A DNA stretch of 64,000 nt from Periplaneta americana (lineage: Eukaryota > Arthropoda > Insecta > Blattodea > Blattidae): NCBI RefSeq assembly GCF_040183065.1, contig NC_091131.1, positions 12,221,800 to 12,285,799 on the forward strand, given 5' to 3'. The position numbers were made by a program, and so were the translations under genes. Below the pieces are notes generated by a model that was given only the letters and a program-made list of their open reading frames with translations, searched no databases and was not told where the DNA came from. Position 1 is the first letter of the stretch, and every line of letters starts with the position of its first letter. Shown piece by piece: positions 31,360 through 43,435 of this stretch.

Positions 31360-32745
31360 TGACAAAATTCTGGAGGCAGTAAATAAAAAATTAAAAGTTG
31401 GAGGGATTTTCTGTGATTTATCCAAGGCATTTGACTGTATAAATCATAAAATGCTGCTAGATAAATTAGATTATTATGGAATTAAAGGTGTTGCGCACCA
31501 ATGGTTTCACTCATATCTCATAGATAGGGAACAGAAAGTTGAAATCAATACAACTATGAAATCTACATCGACATGGGGAACTATTAATAATGGAATTCCT
31601 CAAGGATCAATATTAGGTCCCCTACTTTTTCTAGTGTTTATAAATGATCTTGCCCCCCTTATAAAAGATGTAGGTCATCCCATATTATTTGCAGATGACA
31701 CAAGTATAGTAATTACAGCCAATAACTCCAACACATTCCAATCTTCAACAGAGGAAATTCTCTTCAAAATATGTGACTGGTTCTCAGTCAATAAATTAGT
31801 ATTAAATTGTAACAAAACTAACATAATGCAATTTAAATCCTGTCCAAATTCAACGTCGCAAATTTCTAGCGCAATAATTAATAATAGATCCCTATTAGAA
31901 ACAACAACAACCAAATTTCTTGGCTTAAAAATCGATAATGTGTTAAATTGGAAAAATCATATTAAAGAAATTACCCCCAAACTAAATTCAGCTTGTTTTG
32001 CTATTAAATCTATGCAAAAGATAGTAAATATCAATACCTTAAAAACAATATACTTTGCATACTTCCATTCGGTAATGAGTTTTGGAATAATATTCTGGGG
32101 AAATTCCACAGATAGTAACAATATATTTCTATTACAAAAAAGAGTAATTAGAATAATAGTAGGTGCCAAATCTAGGGAATCGTGTAGGACTATTTTAAAA
32201 AACTACAAATAATTCCCATGGCTTGTCAGTATATCTTTTCATTAATAGTGTTCCTCGTATGTAATCGTGAAAACTTTGTAACTAATTCAACAGTTCATAG
32301 CATAAATACACGTCAAAAAAATGACTTTCATACTCCATCGGCAAGTCTATCGTGCTATCAAAAAGGAGTGCGTTATATGGCAGTAAAAATTTTTAATAGC
32401 CTCCCTATCGATAAAAAAAATGAAACTCAAAACATAAAATTATTTAGGGTCAAATTAAAGAAGTACCTAATTTCTCACGCCTTCTATTCTGTAGGTGAAT
32501 TCATGACATTCAATAACACTTCATGAAATTGATACTAAAACTATGTGTTGTACTAGTAGACTATATTGTAAATCTCTTCTGTATATATTTCATCTAGACT
32601 GTGACTATAAATTAAGATTTTATAATAGTATTAAGTTTTTTGACTTGTTCCATATTCTAGCTGTAAGCATGTATGAATACCATGGAATGTTAATAAGTAC
32701 AATACAATACAATACAATACAATACAAAGAGTCTAAAAAGTTTCT
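31360..32745 (+). mobile_element. LINE family K with RT domain, (ATACA)n tail
   Basis: The frame reads VGGIFCDLSKAFDCINH (RT motif A), NNGIPQGSILGPLLF (motif B), ILFADDTSIV (catalytic FADD), FLGLKIDNVLNWKNHI and FGIIFWGNS. One frame change occurs at about 32205-32215, then HSINTRQKNDFH, YQKGVRYMAVKIFNSLP to a stop. The 3' UTR carries TGACTTGTTCCATAT and an (ATACA)n tail (32698-32727). CR1/Jockey-like, 5'-truncated, abutting the reversed LINE at 31350. Confidence 0.87.
31451..32212 (+). pseudogene. LINE K reverse transcriptase frame (253 codons)
   Basis: Begins within the RT after motif A; contains GIPQGSILGPLLF and FADD, and ends at the frame change before the C-terminal segment. It lacks the endonuclease and N-terminal RT. 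Confidence 0.85.
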
Positions 32746-33060
32746 TAATATTAATACTGATATTAATTAATTTATTATTAGTATGTTCAAATTTCACTAG
32801 CTCAGAAATCTAGTCAATTTTAATTTCGTGAAACTGCAACACCGACATCATCTATCTCAGCTGCCAACATAACAATTACAAAATCACTACCATTTGGAGT
32901 ATTTATCAGTATCGAAATTCGAAACGACGTTGGCAAAAGAAAATTCAATCTGGAAACTAGAAAATCACCACAATCCACTGGTATATGTAGTAATGGGGGG
33001 GGGGGGAAACATGGTTAGGTTTCACCCTTAGGGTATGAAGTAAACTGACCCGGACGGACT
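32746..33060. mobile_element. Repeat R, copy 2 (right part), with an unoccupied element-B site
   Basis: Matches 8490-8760 and 9751-9800 continuously through GGTTAGGTTTCACCCTTAGGG (33013-33033), showing the site as it was before element B inserted in copy 1. Contains a G-run at about 32995-33006. Confidence 0.7.
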
Positions 33061-33248
33061 ATAGACGTAAACACAAGAATCCGGAGCATGCTGGGACAGA
33101 CCGCAGCGTGAACTGTTGACCCGCAACTTGCTCTCCATATGATCGACGTACACTTAACTTGAATTCAAGTTACCCGCACGCAGGACTCTACTAATCACGA
33201 ACGTCATGTATTTTGATGGGCATTGCTAGGCCTGCAGATTTAACTCAC
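33061..33248. other. Synaptotagmin intron flank
   Basis: Intron just downstream of the C2B-start exon. Contains a palindrome around ACTTGAATTCAAGT at about 33158. No gene. Confidence 0.5.
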
Positions 33249-33369
33249 TGAAATCGGCTATGGACTCCACGATGTCCAGGTACTTGAGATTGTTGGCTTT
33301 GATGACGCTGATAGAGATCCTCTGCGCCGTAGGAAGGTAGCTCACTCCGAACAAAATGTCTCCCACCTC
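33249..33369 (-). CDS. Synaptotagmin-family gene, exon encoding start of C2B
   Basis: This 121-bp exon begins after a TTGCAG acceptor in phase 0 and ends before a perfect GTGAGT donor in phase 1. It reads EVGDILFGVSYLPTAQRIS, then SVIKANNLKYLDIVESIADF. 'GDILF-SYLPTA-R' is the classic start of a synaptotagmin C2B domain, and the KANNLKYLD segment is the strand leading into calcium loop 1, with one Asp kept. Because the exon ends in A, the codon completed by the next exon is AAC (Asn), so the usual DPY becomes NPY. A 5'-truncated LINE starts about 110 bp away on the acceptor (intronic) side, at 33478, so mobile DNA comes very close to this exon. Confidence 0.85.
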
Positions 33370-33477
33370 CTGCAAAAATAAACAGTTTCTTGAATATCAT
33401 TTTATGTTTCATAATTTTACGAATTTAAAACAATTCAATTCCTTTACCAGATTACCAGTGATATTCCTGTTTTTAGT

Positions 33478-34356
33478 ACGCAGATAACAGAGAGAGTTTG
33501 GAATTGAACGGGTTACATCAGCTGCTTGTCTATGAGGATGACGTGAATATGTTAGGAGGAAATCCACAAACGATTAGGGAAAACACGGGAATTTTACTTG
33601 AAGCCAGTAAAGAGATAGGTTTGGAAGTAAATCCCGAAAAGACAAAGTATATGATTATGTCTCGTGACGAGAATATTGTACAAAATAGAAATATAAAAAT
33701 TGGAAATTTATATTTTGAAGAGGTGAAGAAGTTCAAATATCTTGGAGCAACAGTAACAAATATAAATGATACTCGGGAGGAAATTAAACACAGAATAAAT
33801 ATGGGAAATGCCTGTTATTATTCGGTTGAGAAGCTTTTATCATCCAGTCTGCTGTCGAAAAATCTGAAAGTTAGAATTTATAAAACAGTTATATTACCGG
33901 TTGTTCATTATGGTTGTGAAACTTGGACTCCCACTTTGAGAGAGGAACAGAGATTAAGGGTGTTTGAGAATAAGGTGCTTAGGAAAATATTAGGGGCTAA
34001 GAGGGATGAAGTTACAGGAGAATGGAGAAAGTTACACAACACAGAACTGCACGCATTGTATTCTTCACCTGACATAATTAGGAACATTAAATCCAGACGT
34101 TTGAGATTGGCAGGGCATGTAGCACGTATGGGCGAATCCAGAAATGCATATAGAGTGTTAGTTGGGAGGCTGGAGGGAAAAAGACCTTTAGGGAGGCCGA
34201 GAAGTAGATGGGAAGATAATATTAAAATGGATTTGAGGGAGGTGGGATATGATGATAGAGAATGGATTAATCTTGCTCAGGATAGGGACCAATGACGGGC
34301 TTATGTGAGGGCTGCAATGAACCTCCGGGTTCCTTAAAAGCCAGTAAGTAAGTAAG
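33478..34356 (+). mobile_element. LINE family L copy, 5'-truncated, (TAAG)n tail
   Basis: Open frame 33498-34295: LLVYEDDVNMLGGNP (the YADD Ala is Glu), [69 protein letters not shown] stop replaces Trp/Arg near the end (GACCAATGACGG). It lies within the synaptotagmin intron. Confidence 0.88.
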
Positions 34357-34611
34357 TATATTTCTAGAACTACCGTTCGAAAGACGTACTATGCAGCTAA
34401 ATAAACAGCTACTTGTAAACGTTTCGTCTTTTGTCTTGTTTTACCTTCTTTGATAGCGCCTTACAAGTTAATGTGTTGTAGAGTAGGGTACTAGTCTATA
34501 CTTGGAACAACACTAGACATTAGAGTTGAACAACGATCGAGAAAGCAAGAGTAACAGCATCCGCAAAACCGAAAACCTGCACGACAGTATTGCATACGTC
34601 GTTGGCTGCTT
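34357..34611. other. No gene seen
   Basis: Intronic, unassigned. Confidence 0.4.
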
Positions 34612-34621
34612 AATTTATTTT

Positions 34622-34656
<35 letters not shown>

Positions 34657-35250
34657 TTTTATTTATTTATTTTATTTAACCTGGTAGAGATAAGGCCATC
34701 AGGCCTTCTCTTCCCCTCTACCAGGGGATTACAACTACAATATTAAGAATACAATTACAATTATAATCACAATTAATATTAAATTTACAAATACAATAAA
34801 AATCAAAGTACTAAAAGATTAACTGATTAATAAAAGCTAGACAGTTTATTGTAAAAGTTAAGAAGAGAGAAACATTTTTTTTATTAATTAAGTAAAAATT
34901 AAACCTACTCTACGCAGTAAGAAAATGCTTAATAAGCTTGCTTTTGAACGCTACTAAATTCCGACAGTCTCTGTGATGTCACTGGGTAGGGTATTCCACA
35001 AGCGCGAGAGCGAGATTATGTATGATGATGAATACGATGATGTTTTAATTGTTGGTATGGCTAGTATGCGGCTATTTTGCGTGCGTGTGAAGAGATTATG
35101 ATATGATGACAGGTAACTGAAACGGGAGGCAAGGTGGGTAGGTGTAGAGGTGTGAAGGACTTGGAAAAGGAGAACAAGAGAATGAAAATTTCTACGTTCG
35201 TTAGGCCTTAGCCAGTTTAGAGTTTGGTTAGGTACAGCTTACAGCAGTAA
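34612..35250 (-). mobile_element. LINE family C-like 3' end, minus strand
   Basis: (TTTA)n tract, then AACCTGGTAGAGATAAGGCC..GGCCTTCTCTTCC, the inverse of the family C 3' end. Further in (34960-35240) is degenerate coding-like sequence including CACTGGGTAGGGTATTCC. Confidence 0.65.
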
Positions 35251-35690
35251 ATTTTTGGAAATATTTAACAATTTTTTCCTCCATTACTGTATCTTTTAAA
35301 ATAATGAAAATTAGTATGTGTAAAACACTGTCCTTCTGCTATAAGAAAAAAAAATACTTTTACGATTTAAAAAAATTATTTACATTTTTTTTTTTTTTTT
35401 TCAAAATTCAGTTCACTGTGCAGTGATGATGCGTTTCCCACTTAACTCAAAAACTAACCAACATTCTGTGATGACATTTTTTGTGTGTATTTATGCATGT
35501 CATATCTACAATATGGTGCAAGATCACTTGTCTACCTTTGATAGATTGTCTGATAAAAAATAAATTCATTTTAAAAAATGGTCAAATATCAGAATTTTCT
35601 ATTACACAAAATAAAAAAAAATATTATTTATTAAGGAATATAGTTTAAACAGCATGATATTGTAAACATGAGTTTCAGCAATAAAATAAA
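35251..35690. other. AT-rich, no gene seen
   Basis: Includes a T-tract at about 35388-35401. Confidence 0.5.
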
Positions 35691-35699
35691 AGAGAGAGA

Positions 35700-36530
35700 A
35701 CATGAAAAAGTTAACAAGTTTACGAGTTATGAGGGAAACACTTCATCACTGGACAGTGAACTGCCAACATTTTGAATTTTGAAAAAAACATCTGAGTAAT
35801 GAATTGTTTTGTAGGAGTAAAGATGTGGGATGGAGCGCCATCTTGCATGAAGATTATGTTTTCCATAACGTGATTCCTCAGTCTAGGGATGACGAAGTTC
35901 TGTAACATGCTGTAGTAGCGCTTCCCGTTTACTGTAACAGTCTGTCTTATTCCATTATTGTCCTCACCTGTAGAGTAACAGTTAGCGCGTCTGGCCGGGA
36001 AACCAGGTGCCCGGGTTCAATTCCCGGTCGGGACAAGTTACCTGGTTGAAGTTTTTCCGGGGTTTTCCCTCAACCCAATATGAGCAAATGCTGGGTAACC
36101 TTTCGGTGCTGGACCCCGGACTCATTTCACCGGGATTATCACCTTCATCTCATTCAGATGCTAAATAACCTAATATGTTGATAAAGCGTCGTAAAATAAC
36201 CTACTAAAAATAATGGTGGAATTAACACGCGTAATTGAAGTTCGTTTTCCGACCAAAGTCATCAGTAGGCACTTTCCAACAATGTGGTCTTCGCGATCTC
36301 CAGATTTCAATCTGGCCGACTTTTGGTTGTGAGGTTATCTCAAAGAACGAGTTTTCCTGACACATCCAACAACCCTACTGCAACTGAAAGATGCCATCTC
36401 GCAAGAAATTGCCAATATTCCAAGACATTATCTGCAAAATGCTGTACATGGTGTCGCAGACAGAATGTTGTACGTTGAACAAGAGAACGGCGGACATCTT
36501 CCCAATGTTTTGTAAACCCCGTTGTTTTTC
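35700..36530. mobile_element. mariner-like transposase fragments in opposite orientations around a SINE
   Basis: Minus strand 35960-35720: TVTVNGKRYYSMLQNFVIP, NIIFMQDGAPSHIFTP (second catalytic Asp region of the DDE/D fold). Plus strand 36230-36515: VISRHFPTMWSSRSPDFN, LKERVFLTHPTTLLQLKD, GVADRMLYVEQENGGH (C-terminal third). The two halves of one transposase are therefore inverted relative to each other. A SINE S1 copy sits at the break. Confidence 0.75.
35965..36212 (+). mobile_element. SINE S1 copy
   Basis: CTGTAGAGTAACAGTTAGCG, GGGTTCAATTCCCGGTCGG, GTGCTGGACCCCGGACTC, and tail GCGTCGTAAAATAACC. Confidence 0.85.
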
Positions 36531-36619
36531 TAACACTGTGATTTTTTTCCCTATCTCAAATATTATAATATTTATAGCGGTTAAATGTTTGAACTGACTT
36601 TTGAAATGCCCTATACTTC

Positions 36620-36980
36620 AGGAATTCGTTTTTCCTCTCACACTTCCTCATACTTGTGGACTGCACCTCTACTCCAAATTATCTTCGTTCCCGGTTTAAC
36701 TACTTATCCTCCAGTCACAATCTAAACACCAGGTCACAGGGGAGCCAAATCCTAGCAATTCCTGCCCATAGAACATCCCACTATTCATCCTCTTTTACTG
36801 TCTCAGTTCCCCATGAATGGAATTCTCTACCTCAGAAGATTAGGGGCTGCCAGACAATAACCACTTTCAAGAAAAGGCTAAACGATTTCTTACGGCCGCA
36901 GTCAAATTGAAATTATACTTGTGATCGAGCTTAATAATTTAATTTAATTTAGATATGACTATCATTACTATTATTATTAC

Positions 36981-37022
<42 letters not shown>

Positions 37023-37305
37023 GTAATTATTTTATTGGTGTTGTGAAGACGAAAAGAATTGTCATTGTATTATATTAATTATGTATTACATTGTCTTGTA
37101 TTTGTAGTATTGTATTCCTTTGAATTGTATTGTATTGTATTGTATTGTATTGTATTGTATTAATTATGTTATATTCATAGCAATGTAGTAATTTTTTATC
37201 ATACTGGTTGAGTGGAAGAGAAGGCCAAATGGCCTTAACTCTGCCAGTTAAAATAAACCATTATTATTATTATTATTATTATTATTGTTATTATTATTAT
37301 TATTA
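36620..37305 (+). mobile_element. LINE family C 3' end with (ATT)n tail
   Basis: Coding remnant 36656-36908: YLRSRFNYLSSSHNLNTRS, HEWNSLPQKIRGCQTITTFK, stop. The 3' UTR contains (ATT)n and (TATTG)n, then GAAGGCCAAATGGCC..CTCTGCCAGTTAAAATAAA and an (ATT)n tail. Confidence 0.85.
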
Positions 37306-37486
37306 TGAGTATGTGAATAATAACTAACATCCCTGATAGACTTTTGGAGCACTTATATTTGTAACATTTTATTAATGGTACCGGTATGTTTTTGAGTGAT
37401 ATTTCTGCTTCTTAAATATATGCCCTTTATTTTTAGTAAAATTATTCTGTTTCACACGCATCATTTTCAAATAAATTGACTTAGGT

Positions 37487-38619
37487 CAGTGGTGGGCAAA
37501 ATGAACGCAACCCACAAGACAGGATTTAAATGGAAACTACATAGTATGGGAGGGGTTGCACTCTACAGTGCAGTGACGGATTTACAGACAGTTGCGTCAC
37601 TACTCTCCTACCTACCATATGCAATTAAAATAGTCCATTCACGTGATATTTAATTAATCATTTTTCAAAGCAATTTCTTCGAAATTGGGATTTACAGTAG
37701 CCTATATCTGTGCATGCAATTTTCAGTTGCGCAAGGAGATGAGCATCGCTTAAGCGGGATCTGTGGCTGGACTTTATAAATTTCTTATTAGAAAACAGCT
37801 GCTCGCATTGTTAGGTTGATGAATACATACCGTCATTTCCCATAACTATGGTCCTGGAACACAACTATGGTCCACGATACAACCATTCAAAGATCATTGT
37901 AGAAGTAACATAGACCGTTCGTAGATAGCTGCAGTGACTTGAATTCAAACTACAGTACAGCAAGAATGTAGATAAACGAGGTACTACGTCATGGAGTACA
38001 AAATTTGAATAGTTGTATCGTGGACAATAGTTATGTTCCAGGACCATAGTTATGGGAAATGACGATGCTCATTATTTTTTTAAGCAAACTGTCTAAGCAG
38101 TGGATATGTAGTACTGGATATCTCTTAAAAAAATTTTAGCCCCCAATAGACCTTCACATTCTGCTTTCAAGAAGCCATCATTCTGCAAATCCAGTACCTC
38201 TAACTGCAATTCTGGGATAACATTTTCAATTTAAACAAGAAAAGGAGTGGCAAAAATATTGAAATCTTTCTCGATCCTCTGAAAATCACTGAATCTGTGT
38301 TCTTTGAACTCGTACAACAGGTGATCTATTTTAAGAATGTACATATTTAAGTTCGCGTCCTGAATATTTGTAACTGATCCTAAACATGAGAAATGAAAGA
38401 ACCGCCTTTCTTGTAAGTGTGATATCCTCTCGATTCATATGATTCTGCGAAAGACATTGTATCACTAATGAAGCTCCGAAGTATAGTAATCCAGTATAAT
38501 CCGCCACGTACACGCGCAGTATTTGCATGGAGTGGGGGAAGGGGAAGGTAGGGGGTATGTTTGATGCTTCGCTGAGGTCTGACGTCACTGCGGCAATGCC
38601 GCAGGAATGCCCGCCATTG
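37487..38619 (-). mobile_element. hAT transposon remnant (GTF2IRD2-like transposase) with 8-bp TSD
   Basis: TIRs CAGTGGTGGGCA / TGCCCGCCATTG are flanked by ACTTAGGT at 37479-37486 and 38620-38627. Minus-strand coding traces at about 38310-38150: FSDFQRIEKDFNIFATPF, stop, IENVIPELQLEVLDLQND, as in hAT transposases of the GTF2IRD2/EPM2AIP1 type. Most of the transposase is missing. A MITE is nested at 37831-38064. Confidence 0.87.
37831..38064. mobile_element. 234-bp MITE nested in the hAT element
   Basis: Arms CGTCATTTCCCATAACTATG.. / ..CATAGTTATGGGAAATGACG match for about 60 bp, including CCTGGAACA/TGTTCCAGG. No coding capacity. Confidence 0.85.
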
Positions 38620-38627
38620 ACTTAGGT

Positions 38628-39059
38628 AAAGAATTTGAAAAAAAAATCTTTCCAGTAGGTTAGGAATAATCTCTGTACAACATAAACAATCAGGCAGACA
38701 GATGGCATGCTAAAAACCACTTTTTTGTGTAAGGAATGCAGAAGACGTGTCTTTCCATGAACCTCGCAAAATTAATTTGATATTTAGGTAATTTTTCACT
38801 ATTTACATTTCATATAAGTAGGGAGATAAAAGATCTTATAAAGATAAGCAGAACAATCCATATAGAGAAATGATAGCAGGGGAATGCAATGAGCCATAAG
38901 GTTCTGCTGAAATTAATGTCAGGGATGATAATATCCATTTTCTGCATTATATTTAATCTTATCTATCAGGTACGATATTAAATTCCAATCAATTTGCTAT
39001 AAAGTAAAACGAAACTTAAGGACAAAAAAAGACGCAATCACGACTTATATATCACAGGA
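38628..39059. other. No gene seen
   Basis: AT-rich spacer. Confidence 0.45.
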
Positions 39060-39640
39060 CTTTCTGGGTCCGAAGACATGTTTTGTTACTGAAATCAACA
39101 AATCTGAATTATTTCAATAAATATACTGAATAAACATGTCTCTTTGGTCAGCAGAACATCAGACATTCACTATTGAAAAAATTTTTAGAAGTGGAGATTC
39201 AGTGATAACAACACAGCGATTATTCAGGCGGCATTTCAACGTTGCAAGACATGGAAGAGTTCCGGATCGCAACACAATCGATAACTGGATTGAGAAATTA
39301 TGAACGGCAGCTTCTGCAAGAGGTGACAAACCTGCAGGCAAGGCTCGAACTGTGCTACACCGGAGAATATCCCGCACCAAACTGTCACCTTCTGGCTATG
39401 AAGTGGTTTCATACGAGGATTCTGAGAGCTCCGGTATCGCATGTTGTGTTTATTTATTTAAATTCCATTTTTGAGATGAAGTCACTGTCCAATGATTCTT
39501 GCACTGCTTCAATTTTGTACGGATTGTAATTTAAGTGCAATAGCCGACGAAGATAATTCTGATTCGTTGATTTCAGTAACAAAATATAAATCGTTGTTAT
39601 GTAAACCTGAAAAAATTAATACTCTAACCTTAAATGACAT
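39060..39640 (+). mobile_element. mariner-like deletion derivative, internally rearranged
   Basis: Plus strand 39137-39360: MSLWSAEHQTFTIEKIF, SGDSVITTQRLFRRHFNV, RVPDRNTIDNWIEKL, the N-terminal helix-turn-helix (DUF4817-type) of a mariner-related transposase. Then on the minus strand at 39442-39370: NPRMKPLHSQKVTVWCGIF, part of its catalytic domain in reverse orientation. Inverted ends TTGTTACTGAAATCAAC / GTTGATTTCAGTAACAA lie at about 39082 and 39570. Confidence 0.7.
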
Positions 39641-39675
39641 ACCTTCACCAATGTTATGCCATGCCTAGCTTCAAT

Positions 39676-41152
39676 CTACCCCAACTATCTGATGGATATT
39701 ACCAAAGCTCGGAACTTGGGGACTTGTGTGTCGTGCGCGTGAGTAAGGTTACAGGTACAGCGTACACAAAGCTCACGCTGCAAGAGCTCAGGGACAGTCG
39801 TATGTACTAAGAAAGTGGTCACATCGGATGGCAAGAAGACGAACGAATAAACTGTGTCACGTCGAAGCCAATGACATTAAGAGAATTATAGGTAAATGGT
39901 CTGTCTGAGGAATGAGAAAATACGTGTTATTCGAATGAGTGTTATGGAAGTTTGAAAACACATTTCTTAAATTTTAGGTAGAGAATTTCGTGGAGGAATT
40001 CTGAGGAGATACATTATTTTCTTCTAATGCATAGTTTATATTTTGTAAGTTGTGCCACACATAAACTAGAGCTGGAAACGGGTATTCATTGAAAGACATT
40101 GCAGTCCTTTAAATTGATGGAAAATTTGTCCATAGCCATGGATCAAGTCGTAGAGGGACTTTCCCTAGTAGTGATACACTAATTGAAAACTATTTGCGAG
40201 AAAAATTTAGGATACACTTATCTTTCTCAGATACGAGATCTGCTGAAAATCGAACAGGAAACAGTGACAGTGAAAATATTCAGTATTTTATTTAGGCCCA
40301 AGACTTTATAATAAAATTTCAAACCATTTTCCAAATTTGAAATTTTTTAAAATTGAATCTTTTAAAAAATAAATTTGTAAAATTATCCATGATATATAAT
40401 AGTAACAATTGTACTTTTTTTATCGTTTATTTCTATCGACTATATTCATGTTTTATTGAATATCACTAGCTTCTGTCAGATTGTCAATTTATATTAAATG
40501 TGTATTTTTCTCTCGTTTTCTCTTTCTTCTTTATTCTTGCTCTTGTGTTGTATTTATTGGTTTGAATTAAGTTACTTACTGTATTTAGTAAAGTGTCCTT
40601 GTAAATTTTATGTTATATTATTGACTATGACCACACCGTACACGAGCCTGGCTCTTACGGTAGTGGCTAGAAACACTTTTATTTTATAAATGCAATTTGT
40701 ATTCACTAGGTAGCTAGTTAAAATAAATAAAATTAAAAAATTTAAGATTGCTCCCGTCATTTCATGTGACGTGGAAATAAGTTTCCTTCGTTTCAAATCA
40801 TGTTTAACTAACAGACGAAGAATTTATGGGTTCGAAAATATTCGAATGTATGTAGTCATACACTGTAATAAAATGTACAGAGCAGAACTGTAAATTTTGA
40901 TGTATTTTGCATGTTTATTTATATATATATGCTATAAAATTACGTGTTTCAACCTACCATAATATTATCAATATGTTGTTCCTGCCAGGAACCACTTCTA
41001 TAGCAGACCTGACAGTACCTCTGTGCTGGAAGCGAGAGTTTGTTGACATTGAAGTCCGGTCGCTTAGCCACGTTCAAAGACACAAGTCCCCAAGTTCCGA
41101 GCTTTGGATATTACGTAAGTCAAAATCATGAGTTCATTCTACCCCACCTTGT
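39676..41152. mobile_element. Possible TIR element
   Basis: The inverted match CCAAAGCTCGGAACTTGGGG / CCCCAAGTTCCGAGCTTTGG, with further end similarity, lies at 39700-39733 and 41084-41113. The 1.3 kb between is AT-rich with no transposase recognised. Confidence 0.4.
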
Positions 41153-41181
41153 ATTTTGCATTCCTCCTGAGACACCTTATA

Positions 41182-42159
41182 CAGGGACATCACTTTATTT
41201 TTACCAACATTTTTAACATTAACCTGGCTATACTCGGAAAAACTGTTGCCCCCTTCCATTACAGGAGTTTGATGTTACTAGTGCAATATGTAAACAAATC
41301 ATTTTACTAGGTATAGGAGGAGAGAAAAGTAGTGTATCCATTTATGTTGTACGGAAATACGATATTGCGATTTTCAGTTTGATCATCACTTTTACGGAAT
41401 TTATCAAAATACAGTAGAGTAGTAACATTTTTTTTTCAAAAACTCAACTTTTCAGGCGGCTATGTTCGTTATGTAATGTCTACTTTATTTAGCATATTAA
41501 TTATTGATGTTATCATACAATATAGAGAGTGCATTTAAATTGAGGGGGTCATAAGTAAAGGGCTGTAAGTGCACTTAAGTTACTTTTGAGAAAATGGGGT
41601 TTAAATATTTAAGCTTTTGTAAAATCGGTGAAATTTTTTATTTAAATTTTAATGTGTGATGCGATTAAAATATCCCTTTGCCACTAAAATTTTAGATACT
41701 TTTGCTTACACTGGATGCACTTAACTCATGTTATTACAAATGTCACTAGCATTCCTTTGCTTCTAGCCACTTCAATTAAAAAAAAAGCTAATCTGAATTT
41801 TTAAACAAGTTGCTGAAAATGGTTGCCGTTCATTACAATGCAGGCTTCAATTCAGTACGCATATTATTAAAAACATTTTGAAGCATATTCTCTGAAATTG
41901 AATTTATCGTTTCTTGAATATAATTTTTAGTACGATATTATTAATATAGGTTCTTTCTTCTATAGAAAACGCAATCATATTTATGAAACACACTATACAC
42001 TGCAGTGTTTACTTCACTGCTTGAAGACTTCGAATGCAACAGCGGCCGTAAGTTTGTGTGTCTGACGGGAGCAAGGACATTAGTGAAGGGGTGAGAGTGA
42101 AGTACATTCAGAAATGCAGGTACAATAAAAATGCAAGTAAAAATAAAATGATGTCCCTG
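41182..42159 (-). mobile_element. mariner-like element D, copy 1
   Basis: TIR CAGGGACATCACTTTATTTT / AAAATAAAATGATGTCCCTG bounded by TA (41180-41181, 42160-42161). Minus-strand trace at about 41920-41810 resembles a Tc1/mariner C-terminus (ENMLQNVFNNMRTELKP). Deleted internally. Confidence 0.82.
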
Positions 42160-42529
42160 TACATTACTATTAAGAAAGGGAATGGGATGAAGAAAATTTT
42201 CAAAAGATAGAGAGAGAGAGAGAAAATTTTCCGAACATCTGAGAACGAGATGGAGAAGCTACAATATACAACAATCTAACCACTTAAAACACAGAGTGAA
42301 CCGCTCGAATGTACCCAATTTCAATTGTATGTGACTGGTGAACGGTTGAAGATAGAACCTTACGGTAACGTTATTATGAAAGGAAAACTCAACAAGTTTC
42401 GAATCCTGTCGGTAGATGGTGCGAAGACACGGTTTCTTTTCGTAGATTGTATCGATTGTCGAAATGGCGACACCGCAGATGAAAGCGCAAACTGTGTTGT
42501 GATATTCGAAGTTGAAAACAAGTGTTTAA

Positions 42530-43352
42530 GTTCAAAGGGAGGATCGGCGAGTGTTTAACCATGATGCCCCAACTACTAAAAGCATTAAGAAGTGGCACGA
42601 TACATTTTTAGCTACAGGATCGGTGTTGAAGAAGCATGAATTGTGGTCGTAGAACATCCGATGAAATGGTTGCAAATGTTCAAGCCGCGTATAAGCGAAG
42701 CCCGCGGAAGTCATTAAGAAGAGCTTCGCTGGAACTTCAAGTACCAAAATCAACATTGCAACGAATTGTCCACAAACGTCTCACACTGTACGCATACAAA
42801 GTGCAGTGAATGCAACGTCTGGAGCCGTATGACAAACCCAAACGAGTGGAATTCGACAATACGATGCTAGACCGTCTCGGCGCTGATCCATGTCCAAGAT
42901 TTTCTTCTCGGACGAGGCTACGTTCCATGTGTCAGGTAAAGTAAACCGACATAATGTGCGGATCTGGGGATCGCAGAATCCTCACGCTATACAAGAGCAC
43001 GTTCGTGACGGTCCCAAGTTAAATGTGTGGTGCAGTTTGTCACAGCAGCAGGTCATTGGACGTTCGTACGACTTTAGACAATGTGTTCCCTGGCCGTTGG
43101 ATTGGTATGCGAGGACCGATCGCTTGGCCCCCGAGATCTCCGGATTTAACACCGCTCGATTTCTTTCTCTGGGGCTACGTCAAAGACAAAGTGTACGCCA
43201 CCCCAGTCAGAGACCTTCGTGATCTTCGGGAGCGCATCATAGAGGCTATTGAAAGAATTCCAGAAGACATGCTCCAACGTGCTTGGCAAGAAATCGTTTT
43301 TCGCCTCGATATCGTCACAGTGACAGCTGGAGCTCACGTAGAGATATGGTGA
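42530..43352 (+). pseudogene. Transposase of element E, broken
   Basis: Three frames hold successive parts: DNA-binding region (42560-42810), catalytic region with FSDEA and WGSQNPHA (42890-43080), and C-terminus SPDLTPLDFFLWGYVKDK to the stop at about 43352. 'F-DEA', 'NVW' and 'SPDL-P-D' are the conserved catalytic-core landmarks of IS630/Tc1/mariner enzymes. At least two frame changes and stops make it non-functional. Confidence 0.85.
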
Positions 43353-43435
43353 TGTGCATATCGAAACTTGTTGAGTTTTCCTTTCATGTAAACGTTACTG
43401 TAGGTTTCTATCTTCAACCATTTACCAGTCACATA

